A stretch of 64,000 bases of DNA, from positions 1,155,493 through 1,219,492 of the forward strand of contig NZ_MSCO01000001.1 in the NCBI RefSeq assembly GCF_002954705.1. Direction: 5' to 3'. Source of the stretch: Aliivibrio sifiae (lineage in GTDB: Bacteria; Pseudomonadota; Gammaproteobacteria; Enterobacterales; Vibrionaceae). Positions 45,160-54,888 of the stretch are shown here, piece by piece. Each line of letters opens with the position of its first letter. The stretch's first letter is position 1. A program made the position numbers and the translations under genes. Below the pieces are notes generated by a model. That model was not told the DNA's origin. It worked only from the letters and a program-made list of their open reading frames with translations, and did not search any database.

Positions 45160-46239
45160 ATGCAGCAATTAATGAAACTATCCTTACTTTCAACAGCTAT
45201 ATTACTAACTGCTTGCAGTCCTGCCCCTATGGATACTGAAATAGAAGTTCCTAACGTTATCGTTAAAAAGATTGATTCAGGTTTAGTTAGCGATAGTCTT
45301 TATCTTCCCGCTGTTGCAATAGCGGCCGATCGTTCTCATTTAAGTTTTAGACTTTCTGGTGAAGTAAAAGAGCTTAATGTTCGTGCAGGTGAGACGGTTA
45401 AAAAAGGACAGGTATTAGCAGTACTAGATAAAACAGACTTCAACATCGATGTTGATAATGCACGCGCAAGATACAGTGTTGCAAACAGTCAATATAAACG
45501 TTCAAAGCCTCTTGTTGAGAAAGGTCTGCTTGCTAAATCTCAATTTGATGAGTTGGCAGCACAGCGTCAAATTGCATTAGCAGACTTAGAGTTAGCGAAA
45601 CTGCGACTCAGCTTCACCGAACTAAAAGCCCCAATTGATGGTGTTATTTCACGAGTCAGTATTGAGCAATTTGAAACGATTCAAGTCGGTCAGCAAATAG
45701 TGAATATCAATAATAAAGATTCAGTCGATATTATTGTTCAAGTACCTGATAAATTATATTCAAAGCAACCAAACCAAGGTGTTGTTGAGTTAATTCAAGC
45801 ATCTGTTCGCCTTGATAACGGACAGTCTTACGATGCAATAGTGAAAGAGTATACAACAGAGCCTGACCCAGAATCTGGAGCGTATCTCGTCACCTTAACC
45901 ATGCCAATGCCAGAAGATCAATTTATTCTGGATGGTATGGCGGTAGAGGTGACCACAAAGCAAAGTTCCCCTAATGTAGCTGGCCAATTTGGGTTAATTA
46001 TCCCTATTGAAGCCATATTTAATGAAGATGGTGATGACATTGATAAAAAAGAAAAATACGTCTGGATCGTCGATTCTGAGAATAAAATAAAAAAACAAAA
46101 AGTAGTCACCACCAAAGCGACATCGTTTGGATTACGAGTTGTCGATGGTGTTTCAACAGGAGATCGTATTGTTATTGCAGGCGTCTCACGATTACGTGAC
46201 GGCCTAGAAGTGAATATCATCAATGCGGAGGATAAATAA
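45160..46239 (+). CDS. RND efflux periplasmic adaptor lipoprotein (second)
   Basis: The second membrane-fusion protein of the operon has about 359 residues. It has a lipoprotein leader (LLTAC, Cys near 19), the lipoyl half-motif LSFRLSGEVKELNVRAGETVKKGQVLAVLD in three pieces, a hairpin and FTELKAPIDGVIS. It starts within two bases of the previous gene's stop, behind AAGGAGAGAGG. It overlaps the permease start by one base (TAATG). Two-adaptor RND operons are known in vibrios, where both adaptors contribute to one pump. Confidence 0.9.
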   Translation: MQQLMKLSLLSTAILLTACSPAPMDTEIEVPNVIVKKIDSGLVSDSLYLPAVAIAADRSHLSFRLSGEVKELNVRAGETVKKGQVLAVLDKTDFNIDVDNARARYSVANSQYKRSKPLVEKGLLAKSQFDELAAQRQIALADLELAKLRLSFTELKAPIDGVISRVSIEQFETIQVGQQIVNINNKDSVDIIVQVPDKLYSKQPNQGVVELIQASVRLDNGQSYDAIVKEYTTEPDPESGAYLVTLTMPMPEDQFILDGMAVEVTTKQSSPNVAGQFGLIIPIEAIFNEDGDDIDKKEKYVWIVDSENKIKKQKVVTTKATSFGLRVVDGVSTGDRIVIAGVSRLRDGLEVNIINAEDK

Positions 46240-49200
46240 TGAGTCAAGAAAAAGGAATTGCAGCTTACTTTATACAAAATAAAGTGATTAGCTGGATGTT
46301 GACTCTGATCTTTATGATTGGTGGTGCATCGGCTTTCTTTGGCTTGGGGCGATTAGAAGATCCAGCCTTCACCATTAAAGATGCCATGGTCGTAACCAAT
46401 TATCCAGGAGCAACCCCTGAACAGGTTGAAGAAGAGGTTACTTATCCTTTAGAGAAAGCAATTCAGCAATTAACCTATGTTGATGAAGTAAATTCACTTT
46501 CAAGTCGTGGTTTATCACAAATAACGGTAACCATGAAAAACAATTATGGACCTGATGATCTTCCTCAAATTTGGGATGAACTGCGCCGAAAAGTAAATGA
46601 CTTGAAACGTCAATTACCTCCGGGTGTTGGTGAACCGTCCGTTATTGATGATTTTGGTGATGTTTACGGAGTACTTTTAGCCGTTACTGGTCAAGGGTAT
46701 TCCTATAAAGAGTTGCTTGATTATGTTGATTATTTACGTCGTGAACTAGAATTGGTTGATGGAGTAAGTAAGGTATCCGTTTCTGGTGTGCAACAAGAGC
46801 AAGTCTTTATTGAAGCGTCATTAAAACGAATGACAAGCCTTGGTATTTCACCTCAAACGTTATATGGCTTACTATCAAACCAAAATACAGTATCGAGTGC
46901 AGGTGCAGTAAAAATAGGATCTGAATACATTCAAATACACCCAACGGGCGAGTTTGAAGATGTGTCACAACTTGGTGATTTAATTATTACCGAAGGCGGG
47001 GCACAAGGCCTTATTTATCTAAAAGACATTGCTGAAGTTAAACGTGGTTATGTTGAAGTACCAAGCAATTTAGTTAACTTTAATGGTAACTTTGCTTTGA
47101 ATATGGGCATTTCTTTTAGTGCTGGCGTTAACGTTGTCGAAATTGGGAAACTGGTTGATCAACGAATGTTAGAACTGAAAGAACAACAACCCATTGGTAT
47201 TGATATTTCAGAGATATACAGCCAACCAAAAGAAGTAGATAAATCAGTAAGTGGTTTTGTGGTCAGTCTTGGTCAAGCCGTTGCTATCGTTATTATCGTT
47301 TTACTGTTCTTTATGGGCGTACGCTCAGGCTTACTTATTGGACTTATTCTACTACTGACAGTGTCAGGCACATTTGTCTTTATGAAATATTTTGCGATTG
47401 ACTTACAACGTATTTCTTTAGGTGCTTTGGTTATTGCTCTTGGTATGCTCGTAGATAACGCTATTGTGGTGGTTGAAGGCATACTCATTGGTATGCAAAA
47501 AGGGCGAACTCGCTTGCAAGCGGCTACCGATATTGTTACGCAAACTAAATGGCCATTATTAGGTGCAACCGTTATTGCGGTAACTGCGTTTGCACCTATC
47601 GGTTTATCGGATGATGCGACTGGCGAGTATTGTGGAACCCTGTTTACCGTTCTGCTTATCTCTTTAATGCTGAGTTGGTTTACTGCTATTTCTCTTACTC
47701 CTTTCTTTGCTTCTTTATTCTTTAAAGAAACAGTACAAAATGACGAGGAAAGCATAGAAGAAAAAGACCCATACAATGGAATGATCTTTGTTATTTATAA
47801 GCGATTCCTTGAATTTTGTATGCGCTATTCATTAGCAACCATGCTTATCTTGGTTGTTGCGCTTGGTGGCAGCATGTATGGCTTTACTAAAGTTAAACAG
47901 TCTTTCTTCCCATCTTCTACCACTCCAATCTTTATGGTGGATGTATGGATGCCAGAAGGGACGGATATTCGTTCAACTAACGCAACGCTAAAAGAGCTAG
48001 AAGAGTGGATCTTAGAGCAAAATCATATTGAACATGTGACAACAACCGCAGGTAAAGGTTTGCAACGATTCATGCTGACTTATGCACCAGAGAAGAGCTA
48101 TGCAGCTTATGGTGAGATCATGACTCGTGTTGATGATTATTTAGCGTTACCTGATTTGATGGACAAGTTTCGAGATCATATCGAAGCCAACTATCCTCAA
48201 ATTCAATACAAGCTAAAACTGATTGAGTTAGGGCCGGGTGGTGGTGCAAAAGTTGAAGCGCGAATTGTGGGGTCAGATCCAACCATACTCCGTGGTTTAG
48301 CGGCACAAGTTATTGAAGTAATGCACCAAGATCCAGGCGCAACAAACGTACGTCATGATTGGCGTGAGCGTACTAAAGTGCTTGAACCTCAATTTAACGA
48401 AAGTCAGGCGCGTCGATATGGTATTTCCAAAACGGATGTTAATGAACTGCTTGAAATGGCGTTCTCTGGTAAAGCCATTGGTGTGTACCGTGATGGGACA
48501 ACATTAATGCCAATCGTTACTCGTTTGCCTGAGAATGAACGTGTAGATATTAGCACCATCGAAGGCATGAAAATTTGGAGCCCAGCGTTGTCACAATACA
48601 TTCCATTGCAACAAGTGGTATTGGGCTACGACGTAATTTGGGAAGATCCGCTGATTGTGCGTAAAAACCGTAAACGTATGTTAACCGTAATGGCCGATCC
48701 TGATATTTTAGGTGAAGAAACGGCATCAACATTGCAAAAACGTTTACAACCACAAATTGAAGCAATTGATTTCCCTACGGGTTACAGCTTGGAGTGGGGC
48801 GGTGAGTATGAATCATCTCGTGATGCTCAAGCGTCACTATTCCAAACCATGCCAATGGGTTATCTGTTCATGTTCTTAGTAACAGTATTCCTATTTAACA
48901 GTGTGAAGGAATCTGTCATTGTTTGGTTAACGGTTCCATTAGCACTTATCGGTGTAACAACGGGACTGTTGGTGTTAAATACGCCATTTGGCTTTATGGC
49001 ATTGCTTGGTTTCTTGAGTTTGAGTGGCATGCTGTTGAAAAACGGTATCGTACTGCTTGATCAAATAGAGATAGAGATACATTCAGGTAAAGAACCTTAT
49101 CATGCGGTTGTCGATGCCGCATTAAGCCGTGTTCGTCCGGTTTGTATGGCAGCAATTACGACCATTTTAGGTATGATCCCACTATTACCAGATACCTTCT

Positions 49201-49316
49201 TTAAACCAATGGCGGTAACCATTATGTTTGGTCTAGGTTTCGCAACCGTACTGACCTTAATTGTGGTTCCTGTGTTGTATCGCATGTTCCATAAAATTAA
49301 AGTCGTCGAATACTAA
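46239..49316 (+). CDS. RND family efflux permease (HAE1 type)
   Basis: A 1025-residue inner-membrane proton/drug antiporter with twelve helices and two large periplasmic loops. Typical features are the N-terminal IAAYFIQNKVISWML, NYPGATPEQVEEEVTYPLE, the TM4 motif GMLVDNAIVVVEG (Asp406-Asn407 in place of the AcrB Asp pair), and the C-terminal SLSGMLLKNGIVLLD. The two adaptor genes just upstream complete the inner part of the pump. No outer-membrane channel gene is nearby, so TolC is presumably shared. The substrate is unknown. Confidence 0.93.
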   Translation: MSQEKGIAAYFIQNKVISWMLTLIFMIGGASAFFGLGRLEDPAFTIKDAMVVTNYPGATPEQVEEEVTYPLEKAIQQLTYVDEVNSLSSRGLSQITVTMKNNYGPDDLPQIWDELRRKVNDLKRQLPPGVGEPSVIDDFGDVYGVLLAVTGQGYSYKELLDYVDYLRRELELVDGVSKVSVSGVQQEQVFIEASLKRMTSLGISPQTLYGLLSNQNTVSSAGAVKIGSEYIQIHPTGEFEDVSQLGDLIITEGGAQGLIYLKDIAEVKRGYVEVPSNLVNFNGNFALNMGISFSAGVNVVEIGKLVDQRMLELKEQQPIGIDISEIYSQPKEVDKSVSGFVVSLGQAVAIVIIVLLFFMGVRSGLLIGLILLLTVSGTFVFMKYFAIDLQRISLGALVIALGMLVDNAIVVVEGILIGMQKGRTRLQAATDIVTQTKWPLLGATVIAVTAFAPIGLSDDATGEYCGTLFTVLLISLMLSWFTAISLTPFFASLFFKETVQNDEESIEEKDPYNGMIFVIYKRFLEFCMRYSLATMLILVVALGGSMYGFTKVKQSFFPSSTTPIFMVDVWMPEGTDIRSTNATLKELEEWILEQNHIEHVTTTAGKGLQRFMLTYAPEKSYAAYGEIMTRVDDYLALPDLMDKFRDHIEANYPQIQYKLKLIELGPGGGAKVEARIVGSDPTILRGLAAQVIEVMHQDPGATNVRHDWRERTKVLEPQFNESQARRYGISKTDVNELLEMAFSGKAIGVYRDGTTLMPIVTRLPENERVDISTIEGMKIWSPALSQYIPLQQVVLGYDVIWEDPLIVRKNRKRMLTVMADPDILGEETASTLQKRLQPQIEAIDFPTGYSLEWGGEYESSRDAQASLFQTMPMGYLFMFLVTVFLFNSVKESVIVWLTVPLALIGVTTGLLVLNTPFGFMALLGFLSLSGMLLKNGIVLLDQIEIEIHSGKEPYHAVVDAALSRVRPVCMAAITTILGMIPLLPDTFFKPMAVTIMFGLGFATVLTLIVVPVLYRMFHKIKVVEY

Positions 49317-49341
49317 AATAGACGCATAGAATAAATGTTCA

Positions 49342-49378
49342 AAAGCCCATATTAGAATATCTAGTATGGGCTTTTTTT
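49342..49378 (+). terminator. Terminator after the RND operon
   Basis: AAAGCCCATA pairs with TATGGGCTTT, followed by T residues. Confidence 0.9.
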
Positions 49379-49430
49379 GTGATATTCTATCTGGATAATA
49401 CAAATGCAGTCCACATATTAGGAACAGTAA

Positions 49431-49817
49431 ATGAGCCAATTAGATCAACAAGCAATGGACAAAATCGTAAATTCTCATGAAGAAGAGCGTTTTACTTACT
49501 TTATGAAAGAAGTTGTCGCTAATCGTGAAATTTGGATTTTGACTGATGAACACGGTTGTGTGATGTTGAATACCGAAGAAGAAGATTGCGTTCCTGTATG
49601 GCCAAATAAAGAGTTTGCAGAAGCATGGGCAACAGGTGAATGGGACGTATGTAAAGCAGAGTCTATTTCATTAAACAAATGGCACAGTCGCTGGACAACA
49701 GGTCTTGAAGATGATGAATTAGCGGTTGTTGTATTCCCAAACCAAAACGAAGAAGGGCAAATCCTTTTTCCCGACGAATTCGATTTTGAATTAACAAAAC
49801 AAGAAAGAAAGCGTTAA
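49431..49817 (+). CDS. DUF2750 family protein
   Basis: The 128-residue acidic cytosolic protein matches the DUF2750 pattern: an N-terminal helix (RFTYFMKEVVANREIWIL), then GCVML, VPVWPNKEFAEAWATGEW and a C-terminal ELAVVVFPNQNEEG with the FDFEL tail. The family is common in gammaproteobacteria, and its role is unknown. GGAACAG precedes the ATG. It is a single gene with its own terminator. Confidence 0.82.
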   Translation: MSQLDQQAMDKIVNSHEEERFTYFMKEVVANREIWILTDEHGCVMLNTEEEDCVPVWPNKEFAEAWATGEWDVCKAESISLNKWHSRWTTGLEDDELAVVVFPNQNEEGQILFPDEFDFELTKQERKR

Positions 49818-49855
49818 TTTTTTATCAGAATTGATATTAAATACAGACAGATATA

Positions 49856-49888
49856 AAAATGGCGACCCATTTAGGAGTCGCCATTTTT
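49856..49888. terminator. Bidirectional terminator between DUF2750 and metC
   Basis: AAAAATGGCGAC pairs with GTCGCCATTTTT around a 9-10-base loop, between converging genes. Confidence 0.92.
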
Positions 49889-49913
49889 GTAAGTAAAAAC
49901 GATATAAACTGAG

Positions 49914-51104
49914 TTAGGCAGAGAGCATATCTTGATATCGAGCTAAACCTTGCTCTAAATCTTCAATCAAATCATCCACATCTTCTAATCCAATATGAAC
50001 GCGGATCAAAGTCCCTTCAAACTGAGGATGAGCCACCGTTCTTAATGCATTAAAGCTTTTTGGTTCATTCGCTAAGATCAAGCTTTCAAAGCCACCCCAA
50101 GAATAACCCATACTAAAATGACTCATGCCATCAAGCAGCGCAGTTGTCGCTTTGCTATCAGATTGTTTTAGCACAAAAGAGAACAAGCCATTACAGCCTT
50201 TAAAATCACGTTGATAAAACTCATTGCCCGGGCAGCTTTCAAGTGCAGGGTGACGAACGTGATCAACCAGTGGATGCTGCTCAAGCCACTTAGCTACTTT
50301 AATGCTGCTAGCTTCGTGCTGTTTTAGACGAACGCCCATAGTGCGTAAACCGCGCATTGCTAAATAGGCGTCATCAGGTGAGATACATTGGCCCATTAAA
50401 TAGCTTTGCTCGCGCAGTTGCTCCCAATGCTTTTCATTAGCGACTGCAGTGCCTAACATCACATCTGAGTGACCGACAATATACTTGGTTGCGGCTTGAA
50501 TAGAGATATCAACACCATGATCAAACGGTGAGAAGTTCACACCCGCAGCCCACGTATTATCAAGCATAACGACAATATCGGACTCATGTGCGATACGAGC
50601 AAGTAGCGGAACGTCTTGAACTTCCATCGTGATAGAACAAGGTGATTCAGTAAATAACACCGTGGTATTAGGCTTAATTAAATCACGAATGCCTTCACCA
50701 ATCATAGGATCGTAATAGGTGGTTTCAATTCCCATTTTCTTCAAGATGGTGTCACAGTAATCACGAGTAGGTTCATAACAGCCATCAACCATCAAAATAT
50801 GATCGCCGGTTTTTACAAAACATAAAATCGCATTCGCAATCGCAGCCGTACCACAAGGGTATAAAGCACAACCCGTCCCACCTTCAAGCTCAACCATCGC
50901 ATCTTGCAGGGCAAAGTGAGTTTCAGTGCCACGGCGTCCATAAAATAGAGTTTGTTTTGCTCGGTTAATCATGGCGTGCGTTTTTTCAGCAACGGTATTA
51001 AACACCACGGTAGAGGCACGTTGAACAGGTGGATTTACCACGCCTTTTGTCCATTTTTTATTGCGACCGGCGGTAACGTATTTGGTATCTAATTTATCTG
51101 ACAT
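49914..51104 (-). CDS. metC: Cystathionine beta-lyase
   Basis: This PLP enzyme cleaves cystathionine to homocysteine, pyruvate and ammonia in methionine synthesis. The 396-residue protein shows FYGRRGTETHFALQDAM (phosphate-binding Tyr/Arg, near 55-59) and CGTAA near 84-88. The PLP Lys207 lies in QAATKYIVGHSDVMLG. GRRGT and the MetC-like C-terminus favour MetC over cystathionine gamma-synthase. It is a single gene with no MetJ box that I can identify with confidence. Confidence 0.93.
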   Translation of the reverse strand: MSDKLDTKYVTAGRNKKWTKGVVNPPVQRASTVVFNTVAEKTHAMINRAKQTLFYGRRGTETHFALQDAMVELEGGTGCALYPCGTAAIANAILCFVKTGDHILMVDGCYEPTRDYCDTILKKMGIETTYYDPMIGEGIRDLIKPNTTVLFTESPCSITMEVQDVPLLARIAHESDIVVMLDNTWAAGVNFSPFDHGVDISIQAATKYIVGHSDVMLGTAVANEKHWEQLREQSYLMGQCISPDDAYLAMRGLRTMGVRLKQHEASSIKVAKWLEQHPLVDHVRHPALESCPGNEFYQRDFKGCNGLFSFVLKQSDSKATTALLDGMSHFSMGYSWGGFESLILANEPKSFNALRTVAHPQFEGTLIRVHIGLEDVDDLIEDLEQGLARYQDMLSA

Positions 51105-51258
51105 CTGAATCCATTCAATAATAGGTAATTAATACTTCCATAAAGCCAAAGTGAAGGCGAAATATCAAGGATTAAAACGAATTCTTATCGAATAAATTTT
51201 TATTGCTGCTAAAATTGCGCTATCTAGATGACATGTTGACTAAAAGAGTTAAATTAAA

Positions 51259-51609
51259 ATGCAACAGAATGAATTTGAAACACTAGTTAAAGAACTATGC
51301 CAAAAAGAAAATCTTCCTCAAGTGCTAGAAGCATTAAAAACGTGTGAAGACCAAGACATCGTTGAAGCGGCACAATCGCTAGCGGGTCAATTCCGTCTTG
51401 CTGAAGTTGAAGGCGAGCAACGTATTTATCACGTATTTAATGATGAAGATGAAAACGGCGAAGCACAAGAGCTTGCAGAGTGGATCATGAACGAAGGTGA
51501 TGACGTTATTAAATTCATCGCTTGGTTCTTCTATGCAATGTTCGATATGAAGCAAAAAGAAACGTATCAAGCCGCAGGTAAAACGTACCAGCAGCCAAAG
51601 CGTTCTTAA
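51259..51609 (+). CDS. Small acidic conserved hypothetical protein
   Basis: The 116-residue protein is acidic and mostly helical, with two aromatic-rich stretches (WFFYAMFDM near 94-102). There is no signal peptide and no recognised domain. The C-terminus is basic (YQQPKRS). It stands alone, with an upstream AAAAGAGTTAAA as a weak ribosome site and a strong terminator 27 bases after the stop. Confidence 0.7.
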   Translation: MQQNEFETLVKELCQKENLPQVLEALKTCEDQDIVEAAQSLAGQFRLAEVEGEQRIYHVFNDEDENGEAQELAEWIMNEGDDVIKFIAWFFYAMFDMKQKETYQAAGKTYQQPKRS

Positions 51610-51636
51610 TCGCAGTTTAGTTATTCCATGATATCC

Positions 51637-51668
51637 AAAAGCCAATGAATTGATTCGTTGGCTTTTTT
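51637..51668 (+). terminator. Terminator
   Basis: AAAAGCCAATGAAT pairs with ATTCGTTGGCTTTT (one G-U pair) and continues into TTCTTA. Confidence 0.88.
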
Positions 51669-51806
51669 CTTATCTATTGTCTACGTTTATCTGACGGTTC
51701 GATTGCCCCCAACGGCATAACCTCGTAAAATCCACCACATATCAATTCGTTTGAATAGACGTGTTACTTGATACACGTTACCTCTTATTTAATTAGGCTC
51801 TATTGC

Positions 51807-53486
51807 ATGACTAACAAGCTATCTCTTCAACAGCTCGAATCCTTCTTATGGGAAACCGCCGACATTCTTCGTGGCAACATGGATGCGTCTGAATTTAAAG
51901 ATTACATCTTCGGCATGATGTTTTTAAAGCGCCTATCGGATGCGTTTGAAGAATCTCAAGAAAAAGTCATTCAATACTACCTAGACAAAGGCAAAACACA
52001 GGAACAAGCTGAAGATCTTGCTAATGATGAAGACGAATACGACAGTACCTTTTTTATCCCAGAAAATGCCCGTTGGTCAGCACTTAAAGATGTAAAGCAC
52101 AACATCGGTGAAACGCTAAACAAAGCGACAGAATCAATCGAAGAATACAACTCGGCGCTAGAAGGCGTGTTAGTGACGATTGACTTCAACATCAAAAACA
52201 AACTGTCAGATAAAAAGCTGCAAGATTTACTGTCGCATTTCAATAAATACCGTTTACGTAATGAAGACTTTGAGCGTCCTGATTTACTGGGTACGGCTTA
52301 CGAATACCTGATTAAAATGTTTGCCGATAGCGCAGGCAAAAAAGGCGGCGAGTTTTATACCCCAAGTGAAGTGGTTCAGCTATTGGTTGAGTTATTAAAG
52401 CCTCATGCAGGAATGCGTATTTACGATCCAACATCAGGGTCGGGCGGTATGCTTGTTCAAACGCGTAACCAATTAGAAAAGCAGGGTGAAAACGCCGCTA
52501 ACTTGTCACTGTATGGTCAAGAGATGAACTTGAACACATGGGCAATTTGTAAGATGAACATGTTCTTACATGGCGTACAAAATGCCGATATTCGTAAAGG
52601 CGATACACTGCGAGACCCACAGCACACCGAAGGCGGCGAGTTAATGAGCTTTGACCGCGTTATTGCCAACCCACCGTTCTCACTGAAAAAGTGGGGTAAA
52701 GACGAGTGTGATAACGACGGTTTTGGACGTTTCCCTTACGGCACACCACCAAAAGACGCAGGTGATTTAGCCTTTGTACAACACATGATCGCCAGCACCA
52801 ACAGCGAAGGCATGGTAGGCGTGGTTATGCCTCATGGGGTGTTATTCCGTGGCTCAAGTGAAAAAGCCATTCGCCAAGGGATTTTAGAAGACGATTTATT
52901 AGAAGCCGTGGTGGGTTTGCCATCAGGATTATTCTACGGTACGGGCATTCCTGCGTGTTTGCTTATCATCAATAAGAACAAACCAAGCGCACGTAAAGGC
53001 AAGGTGTTGTTCATTAATGGTGAGTTGGAATTTGCAGAGGGTAAAAATCAAAATAAACTGCGCCCAGAAGACATTGCTAAAATTGTCGCCACCTTTGAAA
53101 ACCACTCGTTTGAAAGCCAGTGTGATATTAAGCGTTATGCGCGTGTGGTTCCATTCTCTGAAATTGCTGAGAACGATTTTAACCTTAACATTCGCCGTTA
53201 TGCGGATACGTCACCTCCAGCGGAGATCTTTGATGTACGTGCAATCCTTCACGGTGGCATTCCAATGCGTGAAGTGAATGACGAATACATTCAAGAAGAG
53301 ATGCTAAACGGCTTTGATGTATCGGTCGTCTTTGATATAAAAAGTGATAAAAAAGACAACGATTATTATGCATTCAAACCAAGCATTGAAAGCAAAGAGC
53401 AAATCCGTCTGGTTGTTGAAGAACAAGTGGGTGATGTTGATGCGAAGATCATCAGCCAACTAGAACACTGGTGGGATAAATACTAA
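51807..53486 (+). CDS. hsdM: Type I restriction-modification methyltransferase HsdM, C-terminally truncated by a stop codon
   Basis: HsdM methylates adenine as part of the M2S complex. The N-terminal helical domain ([12 protein letters not shown]) is followed by the SAM site DPTSGSGGM (Asp207) and the catalytic NPPF (288-291). The ATG at 51807 ([10 protein letters not shown]) is the likely start, giving 559 residues. An in-frame TAA at 53484-53486 ends it. The same frame continues for 27 codons (VSLHELDAQVTEAEQVM...), ending at a TGA (53568) that overlaps the hsdS ATG, the usual HsdM ending. So the stop is probably a nonsense mutation removing the C-terminal helix that contacts HsdS. Activity is uncertain. 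Confidence 0.88.
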   Translation: MTNKLSLQQLESFLWETADILRGNMDASEFKDYIFGMMFLKRLSDAFEESQEKVIQYYLDKGKTQEQAEDLANDEDEYDSTFFIPENARWSALKDVKHNIGETLNKATESIEEYNSALEGVLVTIDFNIKNKLSDKKLQDLLSHFNKYRLRNEDFERPDLLGTAYEYLIKMFADSAGKKGGEFYTPSEVVQLLVELLKPHAGMRIYDPTSGSGGMLVQTRNQLEKQGENAANLSLYGQEMNLNTWAICKMNMFLHGVQNADIRKGDTLRDPQHTEGGELMSFDRVIANPPFSLKKWGKDECDNDGFGRFPYGTPPKDAGDLAFVQHMIASTNSEGMVGVVMPHGVLFRGSSEKAIRQGILEDDLLEAVVGLPSGLFYGTGIPACLLIINKNKPSARKGKVLFINGELEFAEGKNQNKLRPEDIAKIVATFENHSFESQCDIKRYARVVPFSEIAENDFNLNIRRYADTSPPAEIFDVRAILHGGIPMREVNDEYIQEEMLNGFDVSVVFDIKSDKKDNDYYAFKPSIESKEQIRLVVEEQVGDVDAKIISQLEHWWDKY

Positions 53487-53562
53487 GTATCACTGCATGA
53501 GTTAGATGCACAAGTGACCGAAGCCGAACAAGTAATGCAAGGTTACTTGAAGGAGTTGGGTT

Positions 53563-54084
53563 ATGAGTGAGTTTGTGCCTGAGGGGTGGATAGAAAGAAA
53601 GGTTAGCTCTTTTACAAAAGAGCATAAGCAAGGGTATTACACAAATAATGCATATAATGATCGTGGAACGTATTTAATTCGAATCACTGATTTAAATAAT
53701 CCAAAAATCAATTATAAAGATATGCCAAGACTTCCTATCAATGAGAAGGAATTTAATCAATTTAAAGTTGATATAGGTGATTTTCTTTTTGCACGAAGTG
53801 GTGCGATTGGTCGTTATGGAATTGTTGATAAACAATATCCTTCAGTTTTTGCTTCTTATCTGATTCGTTTTCGCTTTGATGAAACTAAAGTATCAACTCG
53901 CTACTTTGGATATGCTTATGAGTCCGATATATGTCAATCTCAGATCGCAGCAATTACTCAGGGCAGCTCAAATATAAATATTAATGCTGATAATATTAAG
54001 AGTTTATCGGTGCCTTTCCCACCTTCCCACCACTCCCAGAACAACAAAAAATCGCCGCTATTCTCACCTCAGTCGATGAAGTGA
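53563..54084 (+). CDS. hsdS: HsdS specificity subunit, N-terminal half (first target-recognition domain), frameshifted
   Basis: HsdS directs the complex to its DNA target. This 173-residue product contains the first target-recognition domain (LIRITDLNNPKI, FLFARSGAIGRYG, then ITQGSSNININADNIKSLSVPFPP) and then runs into unrelated residues (SHHSQNNKK) up to a TGA. The change of frame follows a perfect 8-base duplication at 54016-54031. Deleting one unit gives VPFPPLPEQQKIAAILTSVD, the normal start of the central conserved helix. The natural full-length product would have 422 residues. The start follows AAGGAG closely. Confidence 0.88.
   Translation: MSEFVPEGWIERKVSSFTKEHKQGYYTNNAYNDRGTYLIRITDLNNPKINYKDMPRLPINEKEFNQFKVDIGDFLFARSGAIGRYGIVDKQYPSVFASYLIRFRFDETKVSTRYFGYAYESDICQSQIAAITQGSSNININADNIKSLSVPFPPSHHSQNNKKSPLFSPQSMK
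54016..54031 (+). repeat. Perfect 8-base tandem duplication in hsdS (TTCCCACC x2)
   Basis: TTCCCACC is repeated back to back at 54016-54023 and 54024-54031. The 8-base unit changes the frame. With one unit the two parts of hsdS (53563 and 54839) form a single uninterrupted frame of 423 codons. Such short duplications arise and collapse by slippage. Confidence 0.92.
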
Positions 54085-54839
54085 TAGAAAAAACACAGGC
54101 GCAAATTAACAAGCTCAAAGACCTAAAAACAGGCATGATGCAAGAGCTACTAACGCGCGGTGTTGGTGTAGATGAAAAACCACATACGGAATTTAAAGAC
54201 TCGCCAGTGGGCAGAATTCCGAAGGGATGGGAGGTTGATACTTTTGATAACGTATTTACTCTTAAAAACGGTGTAAATAAGGGTAAAGAGTTTTTTGGTC
54301 AGGGTGTTCCTATCATTAGCTACCGTAATGTTTATGATGGAAACGGTATTTATGATGGCATGTTGACGAACAGAGTTGAAATGACCGAAGGTGAACTGAG
54401 TCGCTTTAAAGTAAATCTAGGTGATATATTTATTACTCGTACATCTGAAACGGCAGATGAAATTGGATTCACGAATGTGTATTTAGGTAGCTTAGATAAT
54501 GTTGTTTATAACGGTTTTGTAATTCGAGCTCGTCAGAAGCGAAAAATTTTTGATATTAATTATTGTAAATATGCGTTTCAGGCTAATTATATGAGACAGC
54601 AAATGATTCATAGCAGTAAGTTTACGACAAGAGCGGGAATTAGTGGAGAGTCATTAAATTTACTTAAAATTATTATTCCACCTTTATCTGAGCAGAAAGC
54701 AATCGGCGATACATTGTCTGCTGTGGATGGTCGTATTCAAACTTTAATGAAGATAAAAACGTCTAAAGTGTCACTCAAAAAAGCCCTTATGCAAGATCTC
54801 CTAACAGGCAAAGTACGAGTAAAGGTAGACAGCGAATAA
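54081..54839 (+). CDS. hsdS: HsdS specificity subunit, C-terminal half (central conserved region and second target-recognition domain)
   Basis: The 252-residue frame begins at a GTG overlapping the TGA of the first half (GTGA). It starts with the central conserved helix (EKTQAQINKLKDLKTGMMQELLTRG), then the second recognition domain (PKGWEVDTFDNVFTLKNG, FITRTSETADEIG, TTRAGISGESLNLLKIIIPPL). The C-terminal conserved helix (LSEQKAIGDTLSAVD, ALMQDLLTGKVRV) follows. The GTGA overlap could allow coupled translation of both halves. Split HsdS halves can assemble in some type I systems, but whether this occurs here is unknown. Confidence 0.85.
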   Translation: MIEKTQAQINKLKDLKTGMMQELLTRGVGVDEKPHTEFKDSPVGRIPKGWEVDTFDNVFTLKNGVNKGKEFFGQGVPIISYRNVYDGNGIYDGMLTNRVEMTEGELSRFKVNLGDIFITRTSETADEIGFTNVYLGSLDNVVYNGFVIRARQKRKIFDINYCKYAFQANYMRQQMIHSSKFTTRAGISGESLNLLKIIIPPLSEQKAIGDTLSAVDGRIQTLMKIKTSKVSLKKALMQDLLTGKVRVKVDSE

Positions 54840-54888
54840 CCACATTAGCGTCAATTACACCTTGGGTCATTGGTGATTATTATCAATG

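Noticed and set aside
47273-47776. 167-codon reverse frame within the RND permease
   Set aside because: Antisense to membrane helices 3-6 of the permease, a known source of long spurious frames.
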